The translations under genes and the position numbers were made by a program. A DNA stretch of 64,000 nt, taken from Alteromonadales bacterium alter-6D02 (lineage in GTDB: Bacteria > Pseudomonadota > Gammaproteobacteria > Enterobacterales > Psychrobiaceae). The notes beneath the pieces are model-generated. The model was given only the letters and a program-made list of their open reading frames with translations. It was not told where the DNA came from and searched no databases. Positions 17,034 through 26,337 of this stretch are shown here, piece after piece (the stretch's first letter is position 1; every line of letters begins with the position of its first letter). Where the stretch lies: assembly GCA_002835545.1 (NCBI GenBank), contig PIZK01000009.1:1-64000 (forward strand), in the 5' to 3' direction.

Positions 17034-17651
17034 ATGTTGAACCTTCCTGACGAGTCAATTAGTCATCGTTTTGATGATGACAACCCTTTAGTTTGGCCGA
17101 TTTTAAGTTTACTTAATAGTCAAGATGAACCATGGAAAGTACATCATCTAGTCACTGCATTACGTGAGCAAGCAATTTTGCCGGAGTTTGTAGGTGAACC
17201 TAATCAAGTACTGTTTAAGGCAAATTTCTTGGTGATGAATGCTTTATTTCAGTTGCAACAATTCGTGTTGCCTACACAGCGCCTTAGCGTGTCGTCATTA
17301 CACATTGCTTTATCTGACGTTAAGGGGGATGAGCTGGCATTAGTGGGTGATGATAAAAACGCGCTGGCAGATTATTACCTTGATTGGCGTCACTTTGATG
17401 CTGAAGAAGATGAAATTACCGAGTTATTAACCAGCTTTTGGTTACGGTATCAGCAAGCGTTTGTGACAACAACGACAGGGTTAGCGCGCGATAAAGCCTT
17501 GGCTGTCTTTGAGTTAGATGCTGACACCGCCCCTCGGTTGATTTGCAAGCGTTGGCGAGAATTAGCGCTACGATGGCACCCAGACCGTGAGGGTGGTGAT
17601 AGCGCTCAGTTTCGTCTAGTGTGCCAAGCGTGGCAGGTGTTAAAGCCTTAA
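17034..17651 (+). CDS. DNAJ-related protein with C-terminal J domain
   Basis: A 205-residue protein. The N-terminal region (about 1-140; VWPILSLLNSQDEPWKVHHLVTALREQ...) matches what I recall of the DNAJ-related N-terminal domain found in marine gammaproteobacteria. The C-terminal 60 residues hold a J-domain core with an intact HPD (LALRWHPDREGG, then FRLVCQAWQVL), so it should stimulate a DnaK-type chaperone. The client is unknown. It is divergent from polB with a 110-bp gap and convergent with the exporter gene that follows. Confidence 0.85.
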   Translation: MLNLPDESISHRFDDDNPLVWPILSLLNSQDEPWKVHHLVTALREQAILPEFVGEPNQVLFKANFLVMNALFQLQQFVLPTQRLSVSSLHIALSDVKGDELALVGDDKNALADYYLDWRHFDAEEDEITELLTSFWLRYQQAFVTTTTGLARDKALAVFELDADTAPRLICKRWRELALRWHPDREGGDSAQFRLVCQAWQVLKP

Positions 17652-17662
17652 CCTGTACCTAT

Positions 17663-18841
17663 TTAAGAATGCTGGTGCCAGCGCTTACCGTAACTTAAGT
17701 TTAGTAACACTAACCCCGGGGCCAGTAATAGCATTTGCACACTTAATAACACACTATCGCTAATATCGATTCGCTGCATTAAGCCCACTAATAATCCTGC
17801 CCCTGTCATTTGAAATAGCCCAAGTAGTGCCGCGGCAACTCCGGCTCTGTCGCCAAAAGGGGCGAGTGCTTTACCTGCGCTTGAGCCTAATACCAGCGCA
17901 AAGCCAACGGATGAGAAAAAGATCGGTAACATAAACGCCCAAGGCTGATTGAAGCCACTGAGCAATAACATGGCAAAACCGCCTAACACAAGGACGATTA
18001 AGCCTGTATTGAGCGCAAAGAAACTACCGAATTTATCCATGTAGCGTGGTGCGAGTAAACTGGCGGCAATATTTAGCACGGCATTAATACTAAACCAAAA
18101 TGTGAATTGCTCCATGCTTAGCCCTAGCTGTGTAATTAAATAGACTGGCGCTGAGGTGACATAAGCTAAAATTACCGCCATGGCGAGCAGACATAAGGTA
18201 GCGTGGAATATGAAAGTGGGTTCGCGTAATACGCTAATGTATTGTTCACGATTGATAAGTTTTGCGTGGCTTACGGTATTGCTGGGTTTAGTTTCTTCAA
18301 AAAAACGTACAATAAAAAACAGCACGACCAAAGCAAATAGCGCCATAAAGCTAAAGTTGCTGCGCCAGCCAAATTGAATGGTGAGCCATGCACCAAGTAG
18401 CGGAGCCAGAGCAGGAATAAAACAAATTGCGCCATTGAGATAACTTATCATGCGGCCGCTGCGTTCTGGGCCAAAGCTATCTCTGACGGTGGCAAAGGCA
18501 GCAACTGATGTTGCACATGCGCCAATCCCTTGAATTAAGCGCGCGGCAAGTAGTAGTTCTATTTGTGCTGCCCACCATGCCAGTAGTGAACTTAAACCAT
18601 AAATGATGATGCCTGCAATGGCGATGGGGCGGCGACCAAAACGATCCGCCAATGGTCCTGCGAGTAATTGACCGAGTCCCATTGCAATCATAAACCAAGT
18701 AATGGTGTCTTGGGCTTTGGCGTTGCTAATGGCAAACTCTTCGCTGATTAATGGCAATGCTGGAAGATAAATATCAATAGCCAATGGACTAAAGAGCACG
18801 AGTGTTATCATCAATGCTATTAAGGTCTTTGATACATTCAT
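17663..18841 (-). CDS. Bcr/CflA-type multidrug MFS exporter
   Basis: A 392-residue inner-membrane protein with 12 predicted helices, an MFS drug:proton antiporter of the Bcr/CflA branch. The N-terminus (LFSPLAIDIYLPALPLISEEF) is typical of that branch, and motif A is intact between helices 2 and 3 (GPLADRFGRRPIAI). Length is normal (about 390-400). It is convergent with the DNAJ-related gene, with 11 bases between stop codons. No regulator lies beside it. The substrate cannot be read from sequence; bicyclomycin, sulfonamides or chloramphenicol are family examples. Confidence 0.92.
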   Translation of the reverse strand: MNVSKTLIALMITLVLFSPLAIDIYLPALPLISEEFAISNAKAQDTITWFMIAMGLGQLLAGPLADRFGRRPIAIAGIIIYGLSSLLAWWAAQIELLLAARLIQGIGACATSVAAFATVRDSFGPERSGRMISYLNGAICFIPALAPLLGAWLTIQFGWRSNFSFMALFALVVLFFIVRFFEETKPSNTVSHAKLINREQYISVLREPTFIFHATLCLLAMAVILAYVTSAPVYLITQLGLSMEQFTFWFSINAVLNIAASLLAPRYMDKFGSFFALNTGLIVLVLGGFAMLLLSGFNQPWAFMLPIFFSSVGFALVLGSSAGKALAPFGDRAGVAAALLGLFQMTGAGLLVGLMQRIDISDSVLLSVQMLLLAPGLVLLNLSYGKRWHQHS

Positions 18842-18965
18842 TTCTACACGGCGCTGCTGTTATCAGGAAAAGGGGCGCAAGTTTAGATCTTTTTTTGGTT
18901 GAGATAAACCGTTGGTTTTTGTTTTACTAAGCAAGTTAACATAAAAGTTTGCAGGCTGTTGTTGA

Positions 18966-19580
18966 GGTTGGAGGTTCTGAATAAACCACTTTCAGAATGA
19001 CGTTGGTGGAGGTTCTGAATAAACCACTTTCAGGATGACGTTGGTGGAGGTCCTGAATAAAAGCGCTTCAGGACGACGATTATTTGTCTTCCCGGCATGC
19101 TTTTAGCCGGGATCTCGGTTTGTTGTTGGTTTTGGTGGAAGCTAGAAGCGAGCTCCTGAATAACCTACTTTCAGGATGACGATGGTGGAGGTTCTGAATA
19201 AACCACTTTCAGGATGACGTTGGTGGAGGTCCTGAATAAAAGCGCTTCAGGACGACGATTATTTGTCTTCCCGGCAGGCTTTTAGCCGGGATCTCTGTTT
19301 GTTGTTGGTTTTGGTGGAAGCTAGAAGCGAGATCCTGAATAACCTACTTTCAGCATGACGATGGTGGAGGTTCTGAATAAACCACTTTCAGGATGACGTT
19401 GGTGGAGGTCCTGAATAAAAGCGCTTCAGGACGACGATTATTTGTCTTCCCGGCAGGCTTTTAGCCGGGATCTCGGTTTGTTGTTGGTTTTGGTGGAAGC
19501 TAGAAGCGAGCTCCTGAATAACCTACTTTCAGCATGACGATGGTGGAGGTTCTGAATAAAAGCGCTTCAGGACGACGTTC
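18966..19580. repeat. 179-bp tandem repeat, three full copies, built of REP-like hairpins
   Basis: Full copies start at 19008, 19187 and 19366, with a fourth, partial one from 19545. A lone hairpin lies just before the first copy at about 18972-19002. Each copy holds four stem-loops: TTCTGAA/TTCAGGA, TCCTGAA/TTCAGGA, CCCGGC/GCCGGG and CTCCTGAA/TTCAG. Their flanks match the units near 184-654. The copies differ at only a few bases, so the amplification is recent. The 767-bp gap 18842-19608 otherwise has only an AT-rich leader for the exporter gene. Confidence 0.92.
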
Positions 19581-19608
19581 ACTTAGACTTCCCTGTAGGC
19601 TGTGTACA

Positions 19609-20895
19609 TTAAGGCGCGAGAAGTTTTGATAATTTCTTTTGTACACTCCGGTCGCTATAGTCACGGCTGACAAGCGCTAATCCTTGTTGCCCGATGTGGC
19701 TATTTAGTTTGTGGTCTTTCATTAAAGAGATACAGCCCGCAGCAAACTGCTGTGGTGTATCTGCAATGACAATATCATGATTATGATTTACATCGATGCC
19801 TTCTGCGCCAATGGTGGTTGATACCACTGGACAGGCAAAGCTCATGGCTTCGAGGATTTTTATTCGCGTGCCGCCACCGAACTGAATTGGGCAAATGGCT
19901 AAGCTTGCTTGGTGGTAATAGTCACTGACACTATCAACACCTCCTTTGACTGATACATTGGCTAACTTATCAAGCTGTTGGACTTCAGGTGGGGGGGAGT
20001 AACCGACAATATCAACAGTAAAACTGCCATCGTATTGTTGTTCAATAAATGGCAGTACGTGTTGGCAAAAGTAAATAATTGCTAATTGATTTGGCTGAAA
20101 GCTCATGGTGCCAACAAATAAGATGTGTTGCATTGTTTCAGTTGTGGCGTTTGTGTTTTGTGTTGGTTTTTTATTTTTATCGGTAATGGCTACTGCATTT
20201 GGGATATAGTCGACTTGAGCGTAAGGCTGTCGTTGTTTTAGTTTTTGCTGATCAAGTTCTGAGCATACTAGTACTAAGTCTGCTTGCTTGAGTAGGGTGT
20301 TTTCGAATTCGCGCTGTTGTCTAATCGCTAATTTAGCTATTAAATTGGCTTCAATGCCTAGTTGCTTGCGATTAAGCTTTTGTTGGCGTGCCATGACGAT
20401 GGACTCAATGTCATCGAAGTCGACCGTATGAAATGGCTGGCTGTTGTTTGTTCGATATTGTTGCCACAATAAACCGGATTGGAACTTAAAACTAAAAACC
20501 TGCTGCGGTGCTTGTTCGTTAATGAGCGCGATAAAGGCAAGATGAGAGTGCCCCGTGAGCTGGATAAAGGGCTTGTTGGCATGAAAAAGTTGCTGCCATA
20601 GTCTCCCTATGAGTTGCGCTCCCGGTAACGACGACGTGCTAGATAATGACGCTTGGCATTTGAGTATGTGAGTTGTTGCCAATGACGTGGGGATGTTAGC
20701 TACTTTGTCTTTTTCTAAACGTTGCCCCCAGTCTAAAATAATTAAATGAATATTAGATGATAATGTTTGTAAGCTTTGTAGGTGCTGCCAAGCGCGCTGC
20801 TCAGAGCCACGGCCAGAGGCTAATGGTATATGGGGGGTAATAAAAAAGACGGTTTGTTGAACTGGCTTATTTTTCTTTTTTGTTGTCTTTTCCAT
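19609..20895 (-). CDS. glycosyltransferase family 4
   Basis: A 428-residue GT-B glycosyltransferase that transfers a sugar from a nucleotide-sugar donor. The C-terminal half carries the family 4 core: HILFVGTMSFQPN at the start of the second Rossmann fold, then GGTRIKILEAMSFACPVVST with the donor-binding glutamate, then GAEGI. The N-terminal half starts VFFITPHIPLASGRGSEQRA, the acceptor domain with a glycine-rich loop. It resembles the PEP-CTERM/exosortase-type Stp1 glycosyltransferases in layout. It is the last gene of a four-gene polysaccharide operon, 3 bases after the flippase gene. The sugar is not predictable. Confidence 0.88.
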   Translation of the reverse strand: MEKTTKKKNKPVQQTVFFITPHIPLASGRGSEQRAWQHLQSLQTLSSNIHLIILDWGQRLEKDKVANIPTSLATTHILKCQASLSSTSSLPGAQLIGRLWQQLFHANKPFIQLTGHSHLAFIALINEQAPQQVFSFKFQSGLLWQQYRTNNSQPFHTVDFDDIESIVMARQQKLNRKQLGIEANLIAKLAIRQQREFENTLLKQADLVLVCSELDQQKLKQRQPYAQVDYIPNAVAITDKNKKPTQNTNATTETMQHILFVGTMSFQPNQLAIIYFCQHVLPFIEQQYDGSFTVDIVGYSPPPEVQQLDKLANVSVKGGVDSVSDYYHQASLAICPIQFGGGTRIKILEAMSFACPVVSTTIGAEGIDVNHNHDIVIADTPQQFAAGCISLMKDHKLNSHIGQQGLALVSRDYSDRSVQKKLSKLLAP

Positions 20896-20898
20896 TGG

Positions 20899-22410
20899 CT
20901 ATCCCTGCTGATTGGCGCTTTTTTTTAATGTGAATGAGAGCTTTTCGATTGCTTTCTCTAATAGTATTAAAATGAAACGTTCGACGGAATTGGGCTTGTT
21001 ACACAGCTGCCAACAACCGAAATGGCAGATACAGTAAGCACTGGCACCAATAAGTACTTTGAGTAATAACAATAGTATGCTGCTTGGTTGGTTAAATAGC
21101 TCGATACCAGTGAGTGGTAGGGCGGTTAATACGACGACCATAACAAATGTAGAGATAATAGAGCGCCAGGCTAGGGTAAAGTGAGAAAACATACTCATAG
21201 CAAAGATTTTTGCTGACAGATGGAGGTTGATTGCGACCATCAAGAATGAAATCAATAATCTGCCGCAAAGGAGGCCGAGTAAGCCTCCATAAATGACTCC
21301 AGCAATTAATGCGACGGGTTGAATGACTGCAGCAATAAGTTGTCTTAAAAATAACGCCTTGGTTTTTGCGATAGATAATAATGCGCCTTCCAAACCGATG
21401 GTAAATATATGGGCAATGGATGATAGGGATACGATAGACAGTACAATACTAGCTAACGCCCACTCAGCCCCTAACACGACGTCAGTAAAATCACGACTCA
21501 GAATTGATAACCCGACACCAAGCGGCAAGCCTAAAGCAATTAAGACTTCTCGATTTTGAATATAAAGTGCTTTATGTCGTGCGGCATCGTCTTTAATTTT
21601 GGAAAGGGCGGGAAACAGGGTTTTATTTAGTGGCCAGATAATTTGCGTTACGATCATGCTGCCAATATCTTGACCGATATGATAAGCCCCCGTTGTGGCG
21701 GTGCCAAGCCAGCGGTTAATAATAAAGATATCAATACGTGAGGTTAGCTGGCTTAGTAAGTTAGAGCACATTAGCCAGATAGAAAAACTAAATAACTCTT
21801 GCCAGCGATGAGTGGAAATAAAGGGTCTAAATGGGTGGAGCTTATAACTTAAGATCAGCCCCACTATGGAACTTGTTAACATACCTATAATCAGTGCCCA
21901 ATAAGATTGTAGATAAAAGGCCGCAGCGACAGTGGCCATGAAACTACAAAATTTCATGCTAATGGTAAAGGTAAATAAACGGTTGTACTCAAAGTCTTTG
22001 ATAAAGTACATGATCCCGATATTATTAAATCCTTCGATGAGCGGGATCAGAGCTAAGACATAGATTATAGTCTGAACATCGGGGGAATCGAAAAAGAGTT
22101 CCGAGTGGTAAGCAAGTATGGCAAGCAGGCAAGCGATAATAACTCCCCTGATTGCATTGAGAGTCCACGCGGTACTTAATAGGGTTTTGTCGGGCTCTTT
22201 CTTTTGGATAAGAGCGTTATCGAAATGTAAATCTAACCCTTGGCTTAACACGCCATAGGCAGCTGCTGCTACGGCTACAATACCAAAATCATTCGGTGTT
22301 AGTAGTCGAGCAAGGATCGCAATATTAATAATGCCTAACGATCGCTCAATCGCTTTTATTAGCAGCATCCAAATACTGCCTTTTACCATCTTTTTTTTCA
22401 GCGTATCCAC
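20899..22410 (-). CDS. polysaccharide flippase (Wzx-like, MOP superfamily)
   Basis: A 503-residue membrane protein with about 14 helices. The N-terminus (LKKKMVKGSIWMLLIKAIERSLGIINIAILARLLTPNDFGIVAVA) is the hallmark of oligosaccharide flippases. These move lipid-linked oligosaccharide repeat units across the inner membrane to the periplasm. The start ATG shares a base with the stop of the PP-loop gene upstream (TAATG-like overlap at 22410), so translation is coupled. No Wzy polymerase or chain-length protein is next to it; these may lie elsewhere, or the product may be a short oligosaccharide. Confidence 0.9.
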   Translation of the reverse strand: MDTLKKKMVKGSIWMLLIKAIERSLGIINIAILARLLTPNDFGIVAVAAAAYGVLSQGLDLHFDNALIQKKEPDKTLLSTAWTLNAIRGVIIACLLAILAYHSELFFDSPDVQTIIYVLALIPLIEGFNNIGIMYFIKDFEYNRLFTFTISMKFCSFMATVAAAFYLQSYWALIIGMLTSSIVGLILSYKLHPFRPFISTHRWQELFSFSIWLMCSNLLSQLTSRIDIFIINRWLGTATTGAYHIGQDIGSMIVTQIIWPLNKTLFPALSKIKDDAARHKALYIQNREVLIALGLPLGVGLSILSRDFTDVVLGAEWALASIVLSIVSLSSIAHIFTIGLEGALLSIAKTKALFLRQLIAAVIQPVALIAGVIYGGLLGLLCGRLLISFLMVAINLHLSAKIFAMSMFSHFTLAWRSIISTFVMVVVLTALPLTGIELFNQPSSILLLLLKVLIGASAYCICHFGCWQLCNKPNSVERFILILLEKAIEKLSFTLKKSANQQG

Positions 22411-23627
22411 TAGGTAGGTTGCCTGTCAGCAATGCGCCAGTAAGCTTTTTTAAAGGCAATGATAAAGCGCTTGATCCGATAAGTGAGTTTAGGTGTGCCA
22501 TTAATTGTTCGAACTACGTCACTATAATTATGATGGCCCCTTTGCTCTAACAGATCGGCTAAGCGTTCATTATAATATTCTACAGATAGGATATCTTTCA
22601 TATTAACCAAGCGTAACTTATCAATGTCGATAGTGCTGTCAGGGAAACAGGTTGCGTGCTCTAGTTTTCCATAGGCGAGTAAGGCGAGCTTAGTTCTAAC
22701 GCATTTTTCACAATAGCCACAATTGATATGTTCATTATCAATATGGTCTGTGTTGTAGCAGACCCTGATGGATGCCAAGGCTGTTTCATTTTGTGCAACT
22801 AAACCGACTTTTTGAGTTCGGTCTAGATGGTGACACTCGGTAAGAAAATCTTGATAAGAGCTACGGTAAAAACAATTAAGGCTAGGGTGTCCCCCCCATG
22901 AAGTGAGATATTCAGCGGCTAGATCTGAGGCTATTGCGCTGCTATTAATGCGATTGCCAAGCGCGTGTGCTAAACCTGATAGCAATGCAGCAAAATGCAT
23001 TGTCTCGTAAAACTTACCATCAGGTTCTATGTCTCGAATGTTGGTATAGATGGGAATTAAGGTTAAATCGAGCTCTTGTGCTAGTTTGTCTTGCTCTGCG
23101 AGCGCGCGTTCAAATAGTCCTGAAGGGATCTCTCGATTGGGATCGCCAATGTCTAAACCAAATGCCAATAATGCATATTTATAGCGCATAGGGTGATCGG
23201 TACTAAAGGTTTGTGCATTGGTTAGTAGAGCCGAGATTGAGTCGATACCGCCTGAAAAGAAGCACGCAGGGGCTCGGTCATTATGTGTTAAGTCAGTGGG
23301 GAAGTAGCTAACGGCGGTGATAGTTGGCAGTCTATGGTCTTTAGTAAACCACCAGTGCTTTTGTAAACGCATCGCTGCTTCAAGGTTACTTTTCAAGTAA
23401 GGGCATAGGTTACCTTCAATATGAATACGATGTTCTGAATGTAATAATGCCGCAGGAAATGCCCCAAGTAGAAATGGCTCAAAACTGCACTGAAGCATAT
23501 TCTCTCGCGATCGTGGTAGCGAGATATTCAACGTTAATGGGGGTTTATCATTGTTTTCAAAACACACCTCAGCGAGTAAGGTTGCATAGTCAGCGTTCTT
23601 TTCAATTCTACAGTCAGAAATGATCAT
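22410..23627 (-). CDS. QueC-like PP-loop ATPase in a polysaccharide operon
   Basis: A 405-residue protein with a PP-loop ATP pyrophosphatase core: CFFSGGIDS (SGGIDS at 125-130), preceded by about 115 residues of its own. The C-terminal Cys set (C290, C303, C306, C309; CGYCEKCVRTK) matches the spacing style of the QueC zinc site CGxCxxC. PP-loop enzymes adenylate a carbonyl or acid so that an amine or sulfur can attack. QueC itself is about 230 residues and there are no other queuosine genes here, so this is probably a different enzyme, perhaps amidating or modifying a sugar acid. It is second in the operon, 23 bases after the pyruvyl transferase gene. Substrate unknown. Confidence 0.75.
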   Translation of the reverse strand: MIISDCRIEKNADYATLLAEVCFENNDKPPLTLNISLPRSRENMLQCSFEPFLLGAFPAALLHSEHRIHIEGNLCPYLKSNLEAAMRLQKHWWFTKDHRLPTITAVSYFPTDLTHNDRAPACFFSGGIDSISALLTNAQTFSTDHPMRYKYALLAFGLDIGDPNREIPSGLFERALAEQDKLAQELDLTLIPIYTNIRDIEPDGKFYETMHFAALLSGLAHALGNRINSSAIASDLAAEYLTSWGGHPSLNCFYRSSYQDFLTECHHLDRTQKVGLVAQNETALASIRVCYNTDHIDNEHINCGYCEKCVRTKLALLAYGKLEHATCFPDSTIDIDKLRLVNMKDILSVEYYNERLADLLEQRGHHNYSDVVRTINGTPKLTYRIKRFIIAFKKAYWRIADRQPT

Positions 23628-23650
23628 TTATGTGCTCCTTCACGAGTGTG

Positions 23651-24862
23651 TTATTTAAATGGCTTTATATTTTCTGCTGATAACGCAACCACATGAGATT
23701 GGTTTTCTATGACACTCTCTTTGTGGTTGATAATTTGTTTTAGGGTCTGGGTTATATGTTGAGATAAAGCTCCGTGTTTGAGCAGCTTTGCAGGGTCAAA
23801 TAGTAAGTTTTCAAGATTAAAATAATTAAATAACCCTTCAAACTTGCCTTGATAAGTAATTCCAATAGCTGGAACACCCTGTGCCAATGCGGCGATAGTT
23901 AAATGCATTCGACCTGAAATAACCAAATCAGTTTGGCTAGTGAGCGCTTTTAAGTCCCAAGCATGAAATGGTGGCGGTAATAATGTAGTTCGCTGGATGA
24001 TCTCTTCGGGTAAATGATTAATGAGCTGCTTTAGAAAATCATAATCGCTTTGTTGCGGTCGCAAATCGTGGGGTAAAAAAACACAAGCGATTTCACTATT
24101 TTGTTTCATTAATTGCATCAACTCATCAGCATAAAGCTTGGCGATATCTTCAGGAACGTCTTGGGTGATGAGCTTATTAATGTTAAAAGCTATAACTTGT
24201 TTTCCACTGGATTTTTGTTTAGTTATCCAGTCTTGGCACGTAGCAGCGTTGGGCGTTTTTATTTGAGGTTGCATATTAAAGGCTAAATCTGCAACGAGCT
24301 GAGCGGGATGGTGAGTAAATAGTTTGAATCGTTCTAAAGATTTTTTATCTCGACATTTACAGCACACATCATTCGACAGCCGCTTTAGACTATTAATGGC
24401 TACGGGTGATGGGGACTGTGAAAAGCTAAAGCCTAAAATAGTGCATGGGACACTGGTTTCTGCGGCGATATTACAAAACTGAGTAATTTGAGCGACCAAA
24501 TCGGTGGAGTACTTCCCATCCATGACGTCAGCGCCTAATACATAAAAATGCTCACATTGACGAAGCTTCCAGATAAACGCTAACGTAGACTGAGTATCCG
24601 CAGATGAAATCGTGATGGTGTTTAGTGGGGTGTCTGGTGTATCAAGGGGGTCCCAATGGGGCAGTATGGCTTGATACACATGTTGATCTCTTCCTTGTTT
24701 CTTTAATAAAGAAAGTAGTCCTGCTAATAACGCCTCATCTCCTAAGCTGCCAGCACTAGCTGGTGGCAGAATGAAAACTTTATTAGCTGTGGGGAAAAAA
24801 TAACGGTAAGTTTTGATTAAATAAATGAAAAAGGTGATGCAAATTAATTTAATGCTTTCCAT
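23651..24862 (-). CDS. polysaccharide pyruvyl transferase family protein
   Basis: A 403-residue protein of the polysaccharide pyruvyl transferase family (CsaB/WcaK class). Members add a pyruvate ketal from PEP to a sugar in a surface glycan. The C-terminal signature is clear: LVISGRMHLTIAALAQGVPAIGITYQGKFEGL, with the catalytic His in RMH. The N-terminal part (PPASAGSLGDEALLAGLL) fits the donor-domain Gly/Asp loop, and a membrane-like N-terminal stretch (about 5-25) may anchor it. First gene of the operon. Some family members are annotated from this fold without proven pyruvylation, so the reaction is likely but not certain. Confidence 0.82.
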   Translation of the reverse strand: MESIKLICITFFIYLIKTYRYFFPTANKVFILPPASAGSLGDEALLAGLLSLLKKQGRDQHVYQAILPHWDPLDTPDTPLNTITISSADTQSTLAFIWKLRQCEHFYVLGADVMDGKYSTDLVAQITQFCNIAAETSVPCTILGFSFSQSPSPVAINSLKRLSNDVCCKCRDKKSLERFKLFTHHPAQLVADLAFNMQPQIKTPNAATCQDWITKQKSSGKQVIAFNINKLITQDVPEDIAKLYADELMQLMKQNSEIACVFLPHDLRPQQSDYDFLKQLINHLPEEIIQRTTLLPPPFHAWDLKALTSQTDLVISGRMHLTIAALAQGVPAIGITYQGKFEGLFNYFNLENLLFDPAKLLKHGALSQHITQTLKQIINHKESVIENQSHVVALSAENIKPFK

Positions 24863-24937
24863 GTCACTGCTCTAACTCGAAAGGATATGTTAAGCATAGA
24901 CGAAAAAGAATAGTTCGCAGGTTGGATTCAAGATAAG

Positions 24938-24963
24938 AGAGCAATTTGAGCATTGCTCTCTTA
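24938..24963 (-). terminator. stem-loop terminator downstream of metC
   Basis: GAGAGCAAT and ATTGCTCTC form a 9-bp stem with a short loop, 13 bases past the metC stop. On the minus strand it is followed by TTATCTT. It separates metC from the polysaccharide operon further along the same strand. Confidence 0.65.
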
Positions 24964-24975
24964 ATAGTCTTGGGT

Positions 24976-26139
24976 TTATCGTAGGCGTTTTAGGCCTTGA
25001 TCTAAGTCAGCAATAAGATCATCGACGTCTTCTAGACCTATATGAACACGAATAACCGCTCCCTGCTTAGGCCATGGCTTAGCTGTACGAAGGTAATCTA
25101 ATCCATTAACTTTTAGGATTAAACTTTCGTAACCCCCCCAGCTAAAGCCCATCTTGAAATGAGTCATGCTATCTAAAAACTCGGTAATCGATTGGTTATC
25201 GCCTTCATTTAATACAAAAGAAAATAAACCATTTGAGCCGTTAAAGTCACGTTTGAAAAATTCATGTCCCGGGCACTCTTCAAATGCTGGGTGCAACACA
25301 CGTTCAACACTTGGGTGCTCTTTCAGCCAGTGAGCGACTTTTAACGCATTTTGTTCGTGCTGTTTCATCCGTACGCCTAAGGTACGCAAACCGCGCAATG
25401 CTAGGTAGCAATCGTCAGCTGAAACACATTGACCTAGCAAATAGCTAGATTCACGAAGTGTCGGCCAATGAGCCTCATTAGCCGTAGCGGTACCAATCAT
25501 CACATCAGAGTGACCGACGATGTATTTAGTTGCGGCTTGAATTGAAATGTCGACGCCATAATCAAAAGGTTTAAAGTTGATACCGCTACCCCAAGTGTTA
25601 TCTAACATGACGGTAATGTCATGTTGATGAGCAATAGTCGATAACGTTGGTACATCCTGAACCTCCATGGTGTTAGACCCAGGTGACTCTAAAAACAGTA
25701 CTTTTGTATTTGGCTTAATTAGCTCATTGATTCCCGCACCAATCATTGGATCGTAATAGGTCGTTTCAATGCCTAGTTTAGTCAGCATTTTATTACAGAA
25801 GTCACGCGTAGGCTCATAGGCCGTATCGACCATTAATAAGTGATCGCCTGCTTCTAAGAATGATAACAAAGCACTGGTTATTGCAGCCGTTCCACATGGG
25901 TATAGAGCACAGCCAACACCACCTTCGATCTCACACATTGCTTCACTTAGTGCAAAACTCGTCGAAGTACCACGGCGACCGTAAAATAATGTTTTATTTG
26001 CCCGGTTAGCGGTGGCGTGTTTCATTTCTTTGACTGTGTCAAAAACGATGGTAGAGGCACGTTGAACAGGAGGGTTCACAGAGCCCTGAGTCCATTCTTT
26101 TTTACGCCCTGCACTGACTATTTTGGTATCTTGCTTCAT
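24976..26139 (-). CDS. metC: cystathionine beta-lyase
   Basis: A PLP enzyme of 387 residues of the Cys/Met metabolism family that cleaves cystathionine to homocysteine, pyruvate and ammonia. The PLP lysine lies in SIQAATKYIVGHSDVMIG, the cofactor aspartate in VMLDNTWGSG, and the phosphate-binding part in ALYPCGTAAI. Length and start (MKQDTKIVSAGRKKEWTQG) agree with MetC-type beta-lyases rather than MetB or MetZ gamma-synthases, and the N-terminal GRKKEWTQGSVNPPVQRAS is typical. A good ribosome site (AGGAAAATG) precedes the ATG. Single gene. Confidence 0.92.
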   Translation of the reverse strand: MKQDTKIVSAGRKKEWTQGSVNPPVQRASTIVFDTVKEMKHATANRANKTLFYGRRGTSTSFALSEAMCEIEGGVGCALYPCGTAAITSALLSFLEAGDHLLMVDTAYEPTRDFCNKMLTKLGIETTYYDPMIGAGINELIKPNTKVLFLESPGSNTMEVQDVPTLSTIAHQHDITVMLDNTWGSGINFKPFDYGVDISIQAATKYIVGHSDVMIGTATANEAHWPTLRESSYLLGQCVSADDCYLALRGLRTLGVRMKQHEQNALKVAHWLKEHPSVERVLHPAFEECPGHEFFKRDFNGSNGLFSFVLNEGDNQSITEFLDSMTHFKMGFSWGGYESLILKVNGLDYLRTAKPWPKQGAVIRVHIGLEDVDDLIADLDQGLKRLR

Positions 26140-26337
26140 TACATTTTCCTATGAGACGTCTAGACTGCTATTAAACGCCATTATGTTAATTTTTGCACGA
26201 ACTTCCTGTAATTATTTTTTGTTTTGAGATTAAGGCTTGTAATTCAGTTTAACTAGGACTAAGTTCGAGAAAGGTGCTCTTTTATTGAATAAAGTTATGT
26301 TAAAATCACCTGTTTTTTATTAACTCTTGGTAGTCAC

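Noticed and set aside
19008-19580. The tandem repeats at 19008-19580 considered as a CRISPR array
   Set aside because: Repeats are 179 bp, contiguous and palindromic with no unique spacers, and there are no cas genes.
22410-23627. The PP-loop gene called as true queC
   Set aside because: The protein is nearly twice as long as QueC, and no queuosine gene is present in the window.
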